From contig JAWKSZ010000023.1 in assembly GCA_041402045.1 (NCBI GenBank), forward strand, positions 1-64,000: a DNA stretch of 64,000 bases. The letters run 5' to 3'. Within the stretch, counting starts at the first letter, position 1. Every line of letters starts with the position of its first letter. The stretch comes from JAGQRJ01 sp041402045 (GTDB taxonomy: Bacteria > Planctomycetota > J058). Below are positions 16,795-26,572 of this stretch, one piece after another. Under the pieces are notes generated by a model. That model was not told the DNA's origin. It made no database searches and saw nothing but the letters and a program-made list of their open reading frames with translations. The translations under genes were made by a program, and so were the position numbers.

Positions 16795-17775
16795 TCAGGA
16801 CCCCTTGGAGCGGCCCGGCCCGATCCAGCCCATGGCCCACAGCGCGACCATGCAGAGCGCGGTCGCCGCGAGCAGGATCCCGCACAGGACCCAGAACCCG
16901 TGCTCGTTCTCCGCCCAGGGGATCCCGCCCACGTTGGCGCCCATGATCCCAGCCAGGAGCGAGAGCGGGAGGAACAGCGCCGCGGTCAGCGAGAGCACGT
17001 ACATCCGCTGGTTGAGCACCTCGTTCAGCTGGTGTCCGATCTCGTCGGAGATCACCTTCCCTCGCTCGCGCAGCGCGTCGAGCTCCTCGACCAGGCGGAT
17101 CGCGCGCTCGGAGACCTCGCGGAACTCGGTGCGCTGGTGGTCGTCGAGCCAGCTCACGTCCTGCTTGGGCAGCCCGGCCAGGACCTGACGCTGCGGCGAG
17201 AGGTGGCGATACAGGCTCACGATCTGCCCGCGGACCTCCGTCAGTTGGCGGCGCACGAGCTGCAGGTCGTTCCCGCTGGCCCGCTCCTCGAGGTCGTCGG
17301 TGAGGTCCAGGAGGTTCTCCAGCGACTCCTCGATCCGGTCCACGATCCCGTCCACCAGACGCAGGAGGAACTCCCCCACGGCCTTGGGGCCCTGGCCTTG
17401 CTCGAGCTGGGTCTTGATCCCGAGGGTCGTCTTCAGCTTGCGCTGGCGCAGGGTGATCGCGCGCCCGGCCTGGACCCAGAGGCGGATCGCGATCATGTCG
17501 TCGGGGGTCGCGCCCGGGTTCAGGTTCACCGCTCGGAGCACGAGCAGGATCCCGTCCTCGACCCGCAGCGCGCGGGGGCGGGTCTCCTCGGCCAGGAGCG
17601 CCGCGGCGACGCCGTCGGGGAGCCTGGCCTCGCCCTTGATCCAGGCCACGCTCTCGGCGTCGGTGCGGTCGAGGTGCACCCACAGCGGCGCCTCGAGGCT
17701 GCCGCCGCCGGCGAGCTCCGCCGGTTCGGGGGTCCGACCGCCGCCCTGCCCGTCGAGGACGAAGGCCCAGTTCAT
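16795..17775 (-). CDS. zntB: CorA-family metal transporter, ZntB-like
   Basis: The internal ATG at 17775 (MNWAFVLDGQGGG) is preferred to a start 46 codons upstream, because ZntB proteins begin with this AF-VLDG-GG phrase and are about 327 residues long (here 326). The cytoplasmic domain has WVHLD near the start and a long helix; two C-terminal transmembrane helices follow, with the signature GANVGGIPWAENE after the first (CorA GMN motif, ZntB-like GxN variant). ZntB/CorA proteins form pentameric channels for Mg2+, Zn2+ or other divalent cations; the ion here cannot be read from the sequence. Confidence 0.82.
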   Translation of the reverse strand: MNWAFVLDGQGGGRTPEPAELAGGGSLEAPLWVHLDRTDAESVAWIKGEARLPDGVAAALLAEETRPRALRVEDGILLVLRAVNLNPGATPDDMIAIRLWVQAGRAITLRQRKLKTTLGIKTQLEQGQGPKAVGEFLLRLVDGIVDRIEESLENLLDLTDDLEERASGNDLQLVRRQLTEVRGQIVSLYRHLSPQRQVLAGLPKQDVSWLDDHQRTEFREVSERAIRLVEELDALRERGKVISDEIGHQLNEVLNQRMYVLSLTAALFLPLSLLAGIMGANVGGIPWAENEHGFWVLCGILLAATALCMVALWAMGWIGPGRSKGS

Positions 17776-17977
17776 GCCACCGGTGTTGGGGAGCTGCACG
17801 AGGACCTCCGGGGCTGGCTCGAGGGGGAAGGCCGACGCCTTCAAGGACGGCGGACCGCGGCGGATTGTCGCCTGTCTGCGCCGGGAGTGGTGGGCGGGGC
17901 CCGGGTCGTGCACGCGGGGGCGGATTTCGCGAAACCGTCGCCGAGCGCTCGGGTTTCAGGCCGCTGGGAGGGTGTCC

Positions 17978-20900
17978 ATGGAGCAACCGGCTCAGACGTT
18001 GACGGTCCTGGTCCACACCGCCGCGGTGCTCGCCTGCGGCCTGTTCGCCGGGGGCTGCGGCGGCGGTGGCGGCGGAGGCGGCGGCGCGGGAGGCGGCGGC
18101 GGGTCGGGCACCGTGGCCGTGGCCTTCGGGGCGGCCAGCAACAGCGTCGGGGAGTCCGGGGGCACCACGCGCAGCTCCAGGTCGCCCTGGACACCGGCGG
18201 CGCGACCCTGAGCGCGGCGGTGACCGTGGACGTCGTGCAGACCGGGGGCAGCGCGACCTCCGGCAGCGACTTCGCCGCGTTCAGCGCCACGACGGTGACC
18301 TTCCCGGCGGGGGCCGCCGACGGGGCCACGCAGGCGGTGGACGTCACGATCCTCGGCGGCCAACGAGGGAGACGAGACGCTGGTGTTCGACCTCCAGAGC
18401 CCCAGCCCCTCGAACGTGGTCCTGTTCGGGACCACTCGGCTTCCTCACGATCGTGGACGACGACGTGCCGAGCGATCGCCTTCGAGCTCGACGGCTCGGC
18501 GGTCGGCGAGTCCGCGGGCTTCACCGGTCAACGTGCGCCTGACCTCGGGCGCCCCGATCGCCGACCGGTCACGGTGCAGGTCGTCGAGGTCGGCGGCGGC
18601 TCCGCCGCGAGCGCGGTGGACTACACCCCCTTCGGCCCCACGACCGTGACCTTCCCCGCCGGCTCGCAGAACGCGACCCAAGGCGTGTCGATCACGATCA
18701 CCAACGACGGGGCCCTCGAGCCCAACGAGACCTTCGGCCTGGGCCTGCAGGCGCCGACCGGCGCCGCCAGCCTCGGGGGCACGACCCAGCACGTGGTCAC
18801 GATCGTCGACGACGACACCCCCAGCGTCGGGTTCCAGGCGGCGAGCTCGGCCACGACCGACGAGAGCACGAGCACCTTCCAGGTGACCCTGGTGCTCAAC
18901 GCCCCGGCCGCCCTCGCGACGCCGCTGACCGTGGACGTGGTCGACCTCGGCAGCGGGAGCGCGGCCAGCGGGACCGACTACACCGCGTTCCCGACTACGA
19001 CCGTCACCTTCCCGGGGGGCTCGGTGAACGGCGCGACCCAGACCGTAGACCTGACCCCGACCCAGGACACCGCGGTCGAGGTCTCCGAGACCGTGGTCCT
19101 GGGGCTGCAGAACGTGACCAACGGCAACCTGGGCACGACGACCCAGCACACGGTCACGATCACCGACGACGACTACACCGTGGCCTTCCAGGCCGCGACC
19201 ACCGTGCTCGCGAGCGAGGACCCCGTGGCCACCGCGGTGCAGCTCCAGCTCTCGACCGGGGTCGCGCTGCCCGCGGCGGTGTCGGTGACCGTCAGCGACG
19301 CCGGCAGCGGCAGCGCCACCAGCGGGACGGACTACCCCACCCTCCCGGCGACGGTGGTCACCTTCCCCGCGGGCTCGACCCACGGGACGCTCATGGCCGT
19401 GAGCGTGGGCGCGACCCAGGACGCCCTGATCGAGGGCGCCGAGACGATCGACCTCGCGTTGAGCGCGCCCACCGGCGGGGCGACCCTCGGGGCGCAGGCG
19501 ACGCACCAGGTGACGATCACCGACGACGACTTCCGGGTCTTCTTCAGCGCGGCGGCGTCCAGCACGGGCGACGAGGCGGCAAGCCCCGCCTCGTTCGGCG
19601 TGGTCCTGAACACTGGCGACCCGATCGCGTCTCCGATCAGCGTCCAGGTCGTGGACACCGGCAGCGGGAGCGCGACCAGCGGGGTCGACTACGTGGCCTA
19701 CCCCACCACGACGTTGACCTTCCCCGTAGGCTCCACCAGCGGGACGCTGCAGACCGTGAGCGTGACCCCCGTCCAGGACGCGATCACCGAGACGGGGGGG
19801 GAGACCGTGATCCTCGCGCTCCAGAACCCGAGCGGCGCCATCTCGGCACGGACTCCACCCACCCTCACGATCAGCGACGACGACACGAGCTACGTGACCT
19901 TCGACGCCGCGAGCTCCAGCACCCCGGACGAGAGCACGGCCGCCCGCAGCGTGGCCGTGCGCCTGGTCACCGGAGCGGCGCTCGTCGCGCCGATCTCGGT
20001 CGAGGTCGCCGCGCTGAGCACCGGGACCGCGACCTCCGGCACCGACTACACCGCGTTCACGACGACCACGGTGACCTTCCCCACGGGGTCCACCGACGGC
20101 TCGACCCAGAGCGTGAGCGTGACCCCGACCCAGGACAGCGACGTCGAGGCGGGCGAGACCGTGCTCCTCGGGCTGCAGAACCCCTCGGGGGCCAGCCTGG
20201 GCACGGACACGGTGCACACGCTCACGATCACCGACGACGACGTGACCGTGTCCTTCTCCAGCGCGAGCTCGTCGGTGGCCGAGGGGGCGGGGACGGCCAG
20301 CATCAACGTGGTGCTGAACACGGGCGCCGCGCTGGGCGCGGCGGTCAGCGTCGCCGTCGGGCCCACCGGCGGCACCGCGGGGGGCAGCGACTACTCGCTG
20401 ACCGTCCCCACCACCCTCACCTTCCCCGCCGGATCGACCGCGGGGGCGACCCAATCGCTGGCCGTCACGATCACCGACGACGCCGTCGTCGAGTCCGACG
20501 AGACCCTCGTGCTCAGCCTCCTGTTCGCCACGGGGGGGGCGACGATCGTGAGCCCCTCGTCCCACACCCTCACGATCACCGACGACGACACCACGGTGAG
20601 CAAGGTTCTCTACGTCGCGGACCAGGACACCTCGGGGGTCTACGAGCTCTACCTGGTGACGGTGACCAACGGCGTCGCGAGCAGCTCGCAGAAGGTGAGC
20701 GGGAGCCTGGTCAGTGGCGGGGACGTGAGCACGAGCACCACCGGGAGCGGGGTCTCGCCCGACGGCAAGTGGGCGGCGTAAATCGCCGACCAGAACGAGG
20801 ACGGGACCAACGAGCTGTTCCTCGTGGATATCTCGGGGTCGGGCCCCTACACCGCGACCCGGGTCTCCGGCGACTTCACAGGGGCCAGCGGGAAGTCCGT

Positions 20901-22227
20901 CGAGCGCCTGCTGTTCAGCCCGGGGAGCGACTACCTGGTCTACCGCGCCGACCAGAACACCCAGGGGACCTACGAGCTCTACGCGGTGAACCTCTCCAGC
21001 CCCGGCGTCGGCTCGCGGATCAACGTCGGCCTGAGCAGCGGTGAGTTCGTCTCCAACTCGGGCCTGCGCTTCTCGAGCTCGGGGGCCCGGCTGACGTACA
21101 TCGTCAACGACGGCTCGACCAACGCCGTGGTCTGGAGCCGCCGCTTCTCCAACAGCACCAACCGCCGGATCAGCGACGCGCTGGTCAGCGGGGGGGCGGT
21201 CAACTCCAACGGCGGGTTCTACAACTCCAGCGAGAACCTCATGATCTGGTGGGGCGAGGCGAACACCGTAGGGATCAACGAGCTCTGGTGCGGAACATAG
21301 ACACCAGCACCCCGACCAGACCCGCGTGCACTCGGCCTTCGCGAGCACCGACAACGACGTGTTCTACGCGCTGTTCTCCCCCGACGGGACCAAGGTCGCC
21401 TACAGCGCCGACCCGAACGTGAACTCGAAGATCGAGGTGTTCGCGGTCGACGTCAGCGGCGGCACGCCGGGCACGGTGCGCACCGCGACCCCGTCCGGGG
21501 CGATCGACGAAATGAACGCGCAGACGACGTTCATGGTGTGGAGCCCGGACAGCACCTACCTCTGCTACCGCGCGGACGCCCTGGTGGACGGACGCTTCGA
21601 CGTCTACGCCGTCGACGCCAGCAACCTCGGGGCCTCGCTGTCTCCGTTCCTGCTGCACACGGTGCAGTCGGGGCGCTCGTCCAGCTCGAACATGCTCTGG
21701 AGCAGCGACAGCACCAAGACCCTGTTCTCTGCGATCTACGGGACCGAGTCGACCTCGACCGAGCTCTACTTCGCCACGGTGGCCCTGGCGCCCCAGGCCC
21801 CGGCGGCCATGCGCGTGTCCCAGGCGTTCCCCTCCAGCCGCTCGGTGTCCGCGACCTTCTCTCGCCAGAGCGAGAGCGTGGCCGTCACCCAGCCGATCCT
21901 CAGCTCCGACGACGCGCTCCTGTTCTATCGAGCCGACGCCGACGTCGACAACGAGTTCGAGATCTACGTGGTGGACGTGAGCGGGTCCTTCACCACGCCG
22001 CAGCAGGTGAACGGCACGCTCCAGAGCGGGACCAGCGCCGACTTCACCTACCTCCTGCTGGGGAGCGCCACGCGGCAGTTGGTCTACATTGCGCAGGAGG
22101 ACGCCGGCACCCCGGAGCAACTGATCCTGGCGACGCTCCCCACGCCGACGAACTCGGGACCTTCACCCGCGCGACCCTCGGCACCGCGAACTCCGCGATC
22201 CAGCGCCTGTTCGTCGCGAACAACTGA
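17978..22227 (+). pseudogene. Calx-beta repeat/beta-propeller surface lipoprotein, multiply disrupted
   Basis: ATG 17978 follows GGGAGG. The lipoprotein signal ends LFAGGC and is followed by a poly-Gly linker. About seven Calx-beta domains follow, each with a TDYTAF-TTVTFP core and ending in TITDDD, a Ca2+-binding loop. The C-terminal third has WD40/TolB-like propeller repeats (LFSPDGTKVAYSAD, SPDSTYLCYRAD). The frame is broken by indels near 18,170, 18,360, 18,435 and 18,470-18,535; by an in-frame TAA at 20779-20781, where TAC (Tyr) would fit; by two one-base losses plus ATA for ATC at 21,286-21,312; and by one lost base near 22,155. The true C-terminus is probably at 22227. An intact version would be a secreted Ca2+-dependent adhesin-like protein of about 1,400 residues. 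Confidence 0.72.
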
Positions 22228-22269
22228 GGCGGCGTCCCGGTCAGGCCTGCCGAAGAGAGAGAGAATGCC

Positions 22270-22598
22270 AACCGCCAAGGCCGCCAAGGACGCCATGGCT
22301 CCGCCACTCCAAAGCTGTCTGCATGATCGGAGCCTAGTGGCCCGTCAGGGCTGATTCAGCGGCGCTCGCTTGCCCTCGTCGCCCCTGGCGTTGTTGCTCG
22401 TCGGTCACAATGGCCCGCATTGCTCGCTCCTCGCGCCTAGCCAGGAACGACGATTGCGGCGCGATCACCGCTGAAATCAACCCTGACGGACCACTAGGCG
22501 GTACGCTCAGTCGCGGACCGTCGCTCCGCCCACGGTCCAGACGACACGACGCGGAAGCGCTCGGCGGAGCCATGGCGTCCTTGGCGGCCTTGGCGGTT
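22270..22598. mobile_element. 329-bp palindromic MITE-like element
   Basis: A perfect 36-base inverted repeat lies at 22270-22305 and 22563-22598. A second, imperfect inverted pair lies inside it (22332-22362 with 22468-22499; core GCCTAGTGG/CCACTAGGC), and weaker complementarity continues toward the centre. No transposase gene lies inside and I see no clear target duplication. It fills the gap between two convergent genes, so it could be a non-autonomous transposon relic, a large bidirectional terminator, or both. The outer arms contain the 9-mer CCGCCAAGG in tandem. Confidence 0.7.
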
Positions 22599-22642
22599 AC
22601 ACCGACGCGCCGACGCGGCTCCGCTCCAGCGGAGCGCGCCCG

Positions 22643-23575
22643 CTAGGGACGCTCTTGCAGCCAGCGCGCGAGGAGCGGGGCCACCGAGCGCACGCGGAAG
22701 CGCGGGTCGTGGGCGACCCCCTGCGCGCGGGGGTGCGAGTCGGTGCCCGCCACGCCCTGGAGCAGCCCGTCCGCGAACAGGCGCTCGGGGGCGCCCTCGG
22801 GGAGCACGAGGTGGGTGGTCACCGCGTAGCAGCGGCTGGCCCCGGCCTCGAGGAACGCGCGCGCCGCGCCGAGGAGCGTCGAGCCCGAGCGGATCATGTC
22901 GTCGTAGATCACCACGACCTGGTCCCGCACGTCGGCGTCGAGGCCGGTGACCCGGGTCGTGCCGTCGGCGCCCCGGCGCTTGCTGGCGTAGGCCACGGGC
23001 ACCCCCAGGTCGTCGGCCAGGGACTCGACCCACTTCGCGCGGCCTGCGTCCGGCGCGGCGAGCACGAAGGGGCCGCCGTCCGCGAACTCCCGCGCGGCCT
23101 CGAACACCAGCGACTTGCCGTAGAGGTGAAAGGCAGGGGTCCCCGCGTCGAAGTAATACGCGATCCCGGCGGCGTGCAGGTCCAGCAGCAGGACGCGGTT
23201 GCCGAGGGGCGCGGTGGGCAGGGACGCGATCAGGGTCGCCCGCGACTTGGCGACCACGGACTCCTGGGGGCGCACCGCGCGCTCCATGGTCTGGTAGCCG
23301 AAGTAGGGCAGGACCCAGGTCAGCCGCGACGCGCCCCAGCGCACGGCGGCGCTGGCGAGGTCGTAGGCCAGGAGCGTGTCGCGCTCGGACGCGGTCCCCG
23401 CCACCAGCACCACGGGGTGCTCGCGCAGCGGGGTCACGATTCGCTGGTAGGTCTCGCCGTCGGAGAAGGTCTTGCGCTCGACCTCGGCCTGCGCCCACCC
23501 CGTGGCCGCCGCCAGACGCTCGGCGAGCCCCGCGTAGCTGGGGATCGAGAGCAGGAGTGGGGCGGGGTCGCGCAA
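22643..23575 (-). CDS. prs: Ribose-phosphate pyrophosphokinase-like protein
   Basis: About 310 residues if started at TTG 23575, 12 bases after the stop of the upstream gene. A CTG a few codons later (before LSIPSYAG) is the alternative. The family N-terminus (SIPSYAGLAERLAAATG; KTFSDGETYQRI) and the PRPP-binding loop (VVVIYDDMIRSGSTLLGAARAF) are clear, with the DLHAAGI region between. It is a divergent Prs that would make PRPP from ribose 5-phosphate and ATP for nucleotide and NAD synthesis. No good Shine-Dalgarno site precedes either start, so translation is probably coupled to the upstream ATPase gene. Confidence 0.78.
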   Translation of the reverse strand: MRDPAPLLLSIPSYAGLAERLAAATGWAQAEVERKTFSDGETYQRIVTPLREHPVVLVAGTASERDTLLAYDLASAAVRWGASRLTWVLPYFGYQTMERAVRPQESVVAKSRATLIASLPTAPLGNRVLLLDLHAAGIAYYFDAGTPAFHLYGKSLVFEAAREFADGGPFVLAAPDAGRAKWVESLADDLGVPVAYASKRRGADGTTRVTGLDADVRDQVVVIYDDMIRSGSTLLGAARAFLEAGASRCYAVTTHLVLPEGAPERLFADGLLQGVAGTDSHPRAQGVAHDPRFRVRSVAPLLARWLQERP

Positions 23576-23586
23576 GGGGAGCGGTG

Positions 23587-24309
23587 CTACAGCGCGGCGG
23601 CGCCGTGGGTGGGGATCCCGTGGGTGATCCCGTTGCCGTTGCCGTTGCCGTTCGAGTGACCGTTGCCGTTCGAGTGGCCGTTGCCGTTCTTCGAGCTGCG
23701 CGCGTAGGTCGTGCGGCCGGTGCTGGTGGTCAGCGTCGGCATGTGCATGCAGGCCTGCTTGTAGAGCCGCACGGCGGCCATGGCGGTGCGCACGCGGTCC
23801 TTCATGTTCAGCTCGCTGATCCCAATGCAGGGGATCCGCTGCCAGGTGAAGATGAAGTCCAGCATGCCGTCGATCCGGTTGATCTCGTCCCAGGCCACGG
23901 TCTCGCGCACGCCGTCGTTGGTCATGCACTCGCGCTGGGGGCGCACGTAGAACACCAGGCTCCGCTCGCGCACGAGCTTGAAGTACTCGTCGGCGCGGTC
24001 GTCGAGGATCCCGCCGATCGTGGTGCAGTGGCGCGCGGCGTAGGCGATGTTGTCGAAGGAGCGGTCGCTGACGAAGCCCTCGGGGTAGCGCTCCTCCACG
24101 TCGAGCTGGCGCTGGAACACCTGGCGCTGGTAGTCCAGCGCGCGGTCGAGGTCGACCCGCAGGGTCTCGAAGCTGAGCTCCATCTCCGCGATCACCTGCC
24201 GCGCCACCTCGTTGATCAGGGGCAGGCCGAGCTCCTTGGCCAGGTGCCGCGCGAGGGTGGTCTTGCCCGTGCTGTGGGCGCCGCAGACGTAGATCCGGAG
24301 GGGCTGCAT
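23587..24309 (-). CDS. NadR-like P-loop ATPase/kinase
   Basis: 240 residues from ATG 24309, with GAGAGAAG seven bases upstream. Walker A GAHSTGKTT at residues about 10-18, a DRSFDNIAYA segment and a YVRPQRE segment match the AAA_28/NadR-like nucleoside-kinase group. The last about 40 residues are an Asn-Gly tail (NGNGHSNGNGHSNGNG) encoded by a 6-base microsatellite. Followed at once by the Prs-like gene, which suggests a small operon in nucleotide or NAD salvage. Substrate unknown; the adenylyltransferase domain of true NadR is absent. Confidence 0.7.
   Translation of the reverse strand: MQPLRIYVCGAHSTGKTTLARHLAKELGLPLINEVARQVIAEMELSFETLRVDLDRALDYQRQVFQRQLDVEERYPEGFVSDRSFDNIAYAARHCTTIGGILDDRADEYFKLVRERSLVFYVRPQRECMTNDGVRETVAWDEINRIDGMLDFIFTWQRIPCIGISELNMKDRVRTAMAAVRLYKQACMHMPTLTTSTGRTTYARSSKNGNGHSNGNGHSNGNGNGNGITHGIPTHGAAAL
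23629..23694 (-). repeat. GTTGCC hexanucleotide microsatellite
   Basis: Repeated CCGTTG/TTGCCG hexamers, interrupted by TTCGAGTG blocks, encode the Asn-Gly-rich tail of the NadR-like protein. Slippage in whole hexamers keeps the frame and only changes tail length. Confidence 0.8.
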
Positions 24310-24485
24310 GTGCTTCTCTCGTCGGTGCTTAGGGTCGCTGCTCGGCCGGGTGTGCGCGGGGCGCGCGCTCCCTCGGCGATGGGTGAAAGCTAGCACTCGG
24401 GTCGGACACGCCGGCGCGACCCGCGTAACCCTCACGGGCTCCGACCCGGCCGTGTCGCCGCGTCCCCGGCGGGTAAGCTGAGCTC

Positions 24486-25046
24486 ATGCTCGTCAGCCCG
24501 AACGACCCCGAGCCGCGGTCCGAGCCCGCGGGCTTCACCCGGCGCAGCGCGCTCGTGCGCGGCGGCGCGGCGGCCCTCGCGCTGGGGTTGGGCGGGCTGA
24601 CCGTGCACCAGTGCACGGGCTACGCGGACCCGGACGGGCACACCCTGCAGGCGCTCTCGGCCAAGGAATACCGCGCCCTGGTCGCGGCCAACGAGGTGAT
24701 CCTGGCGGGGCTGGACCCGGCGCTGGTCGAGGTCTCGGCGCAGTGGGCCGACGGCTACGTGGCGCGGCAGTCGAGTTGGCTGCGGCGCGAGCTCAAGGCG
24801 TTGCTGCAGTTGTTCGAGCACGGGCCCCCGCTCCTCGGCGCGGGGTGGTCGCGGGCGACGCGGCTCGCGCCGGAGGCGCGCGCGGCGTATCTGGCCTGCT
24901 GGCAGCGCAGCCCCCGGGCGCTCCTGCGCCAGGGCTACGGCGGGCTCAAGTCGGTGGCCTTCATGGGCGCGTACCGCGACCCGCGGGCCTGGTCCCACTG
25001 CCTCTACGGCGGACCCCCGCCCCACCCGCTGAGGGACGGCGAGTGA
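24486..25046 (+). CDS. Tat-exported small subunit of a GMC dehydrogenase (gluconate 2-dehydrogenase subunit 3-like)
   Basis: 186 residues from ATG 24486. The N-terminus holds a twin-arginine signal (FTRRSALVRGGAAALALGLGGL). The body has the LSAKEYRALVAANEVIL and YGGLKSVAFMGAYRDPRAW phrases of the small subunits that partner flavin dehydrogenases and carry them through the Tat system. Its stop overlaps the GTG of the large subunit (GTGA), so the two are made together. Confidence 0.8.
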   Translation: MLVSPNDPEPRSEPAGFTRRSALVRGGAAALALGLGGLTVHQCTGYADPDGHTLQALSAKEYRALVAANEVILAGLDPALVEVSAQWADGYVARQSSWLRRELKALLQLFEHGPPLLGAGWSRATRLAPEARAAYLACWQRSPRALLRQGYGGLKSVAFMGAYRDPRAWSHCLYGGPPPHPLRDGE

Positions 25047-26572
25047 TCGTCGAGGGGCGGACGCTGCGCGAGCAGCTCGAGCTCGAGGCCGACGCGGTGG
25101 TCGTGGGGACCGGCGCTGGGGGCGGCATGATGCTCCGCGAGCTCGCCGCGCGGGGGCTCGACGTGGTGGGGTTGGAGATGGGCGCGCACTCGACCGCGCG
25201 CGACTTCACCATGCGCGAGGCGGACATGCTCGAGCTCCTGATGCAGGAGCGCGGCGCGCGGGCCACCGCCGACCAGCAGGTGCGGATCGTGCAGGGGCGC
25301 GGGGTCGGCGGGAGCACCGTGCACAACCTCTGCCTGTGCAAGCGCACCCCGGACCTCGTGCTCGAGCACTGGGTGCAGGCCCACGCCGCCGAGCGCCTGA
25401 GCCCGGCGTCGCTGGCCCCGAGCTTCGCCGCGACCGAAGCCGAGCTCTCGGTCATGAAGGTCGACGCGGGCTACCTCAACGAGAACAACCGCCTGTTCAA
25501 GGTCGGCTGCGACGTATTGGGCTACGCCAGCGACTACACCGCCCACAACCGGATCGGCTGTCAGAAGTCGGGCTACTGCATCATGGGCTGCCCCTTCGAT
25601 GGCAAACAGAACGCGCTGAAGGTGCTCCTGCCCAAGGCCCTCGAGGCCGGCGCCCGGATCTACTCCGACGCCAAGGTCGAGCGGATCCTCACCCAGCGCG
25701 GGCGCGCGGTGGGGGTCTCGGGCACCTTCCTCGACGCGGCCGGTCGCCCCCAGGGCGGCTTCCGGGTGCGCGCGCGGACGGTGTGCCTGGGCGGGAGCGC
25801 GGTGGGCTCCGCGGCGCTCTGCCTGCAGAGCGGGCTCCCGGACCCCTCGGGGCTCACCGGGCGGAACCTGTTCGTGCACCCCGCGGGGTCGGTGGCCGGG
25901 ATCTTCCCTCAGCCCGTCGACGGCTGGCGCGGCGTGCCCCAGACCTACGAGTGCACCGAGTTCCTCGAGTTCCACCCGGGGAGCGAGAAGCGCGTGTGGC
26001 TGGTGCCGGTGTTCGCGCACCCGATCGCGACCGCGGTCCTGACCCCCGGCTTCGGCGCCGCCCACGCGGAGGTCATGGCCAAGTATCGCCACGTAGCGGC
26101 GCTGACCGCCGTCGTCCACGACGAGTCCCCGGGCCAGGTGCGGGTGACCCCCGGCGGGCGGATCCGGATCGACTACACGCTCTCCCCCGCCGACCAGGCC
26201 CAGCTCGCCCTGGGGCTCAAGGAGGGCGCGCGGATCCTGCTCGCCGCCGGCGCCAAGCAGGTCCTGGTCAACTACGAGAACGACCCGATCGTGCTCACCG
26301 ACCCCTCGGGGCTCGAGCGGATCACCGCCCGCGGCGCGCCGCCCTACGAGCTGCCGCTGACCGCGGTGCACCCCATGAGCACGCTCCCCATGTCCGACGA
26401 CCCCCGCCGGGGCGTGGTCGACTCACGGGGAGAGCACCACGCCGTGGGCGGCCTGTTCGTGTGCGACGGGAGCGTGTTCCCGACCTCGATCGGCGTGCCC
26501 CCGCAGATCTCGATCTACAGCGTCTCGCGGCACGTGGCCCGGTTCGTGGCCGAGGCCTGCGGCGGCCGCTGA
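25043..26572 (+). CDS. GMC-family FAD dehydrogenase, large subunit
   Basis: 509 residues, GTG overlapping the small-subunit stop. The Rossmann motif GTGAGGGMMLRELAARGLDVVGLE binds FAD; QGRGVGGSTVHN is the second GMC signature. A Cys cluster C-x5-C-x3-C (in CQKSGYCIMGCPFDGKQ) resembles the [3Fe-4S] site of bacterial FAD-glucose dehydrogenases. The C-terminal HPMSTLPMSDDP and TSIGVPPQISIYS segments form the catalytic domain with its His. It probably oxidises a sugar or alcohol in the periplasm, exported by hitch-hiking on the Tat signal of its partner. Substrate and electron acceptor unknown. Confidence 0.85.
   Translation: MIVEGRTLREQLELEADAVVVGTGAGGGMMLRELAARGLDVVGLEMGAHSTARDFTMREADMLELLMQERGARATADQQVRIVQGRGVGGSTVHNLCLCKRTPDLVLEHWVQAHAAERLSPASLAPSFAATEAELSVMKVDAGYLNENNRLFKVGCDVLGYASDYTAHNRIGCQKSGYCIMGCPFDGKQNALKVLLPKALEAGARIYSDAKVERILTQRGRAVGVSGTFLDAAGRPQGGFRVRARTVCLGGSAVGSAALCLQSGLPDPSGLTGRNLFVHPAGSVAGIFPQPVDGWRGVPQTYECTEFLEFHPGSEKRVWLVPVFAHPIATAVLTPGFGAAHAEVMAKYRHVAALTAVVHDESPGQVRVTPGGRIRIDYTLSPADQAQLALGLKEGARILLAAGAKQVLVNYENDPIVLTDPSGLERITARGAPPYELPLTAVHPMSTLPMSDDPRRGVVDSRGEHHAVGGLFVCDGSVFPTSIGVPPQISIYSVSRHVARFVAEACGGR

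Noticed and set aside
16795..18016. Longer minus-strand frame overlapping the ZntB-like gene and running to 18016
   Set aside because: Its sequence is Arg/Pro/Gly-rich shadow of the transporter frame; the transporter frame has the family motifs.
22228..22642. Small genes inside the palindromic element
   Set aside because: Short frames here (70-90 residues) are made of the inverted repeats and have no ribosome-binding site.
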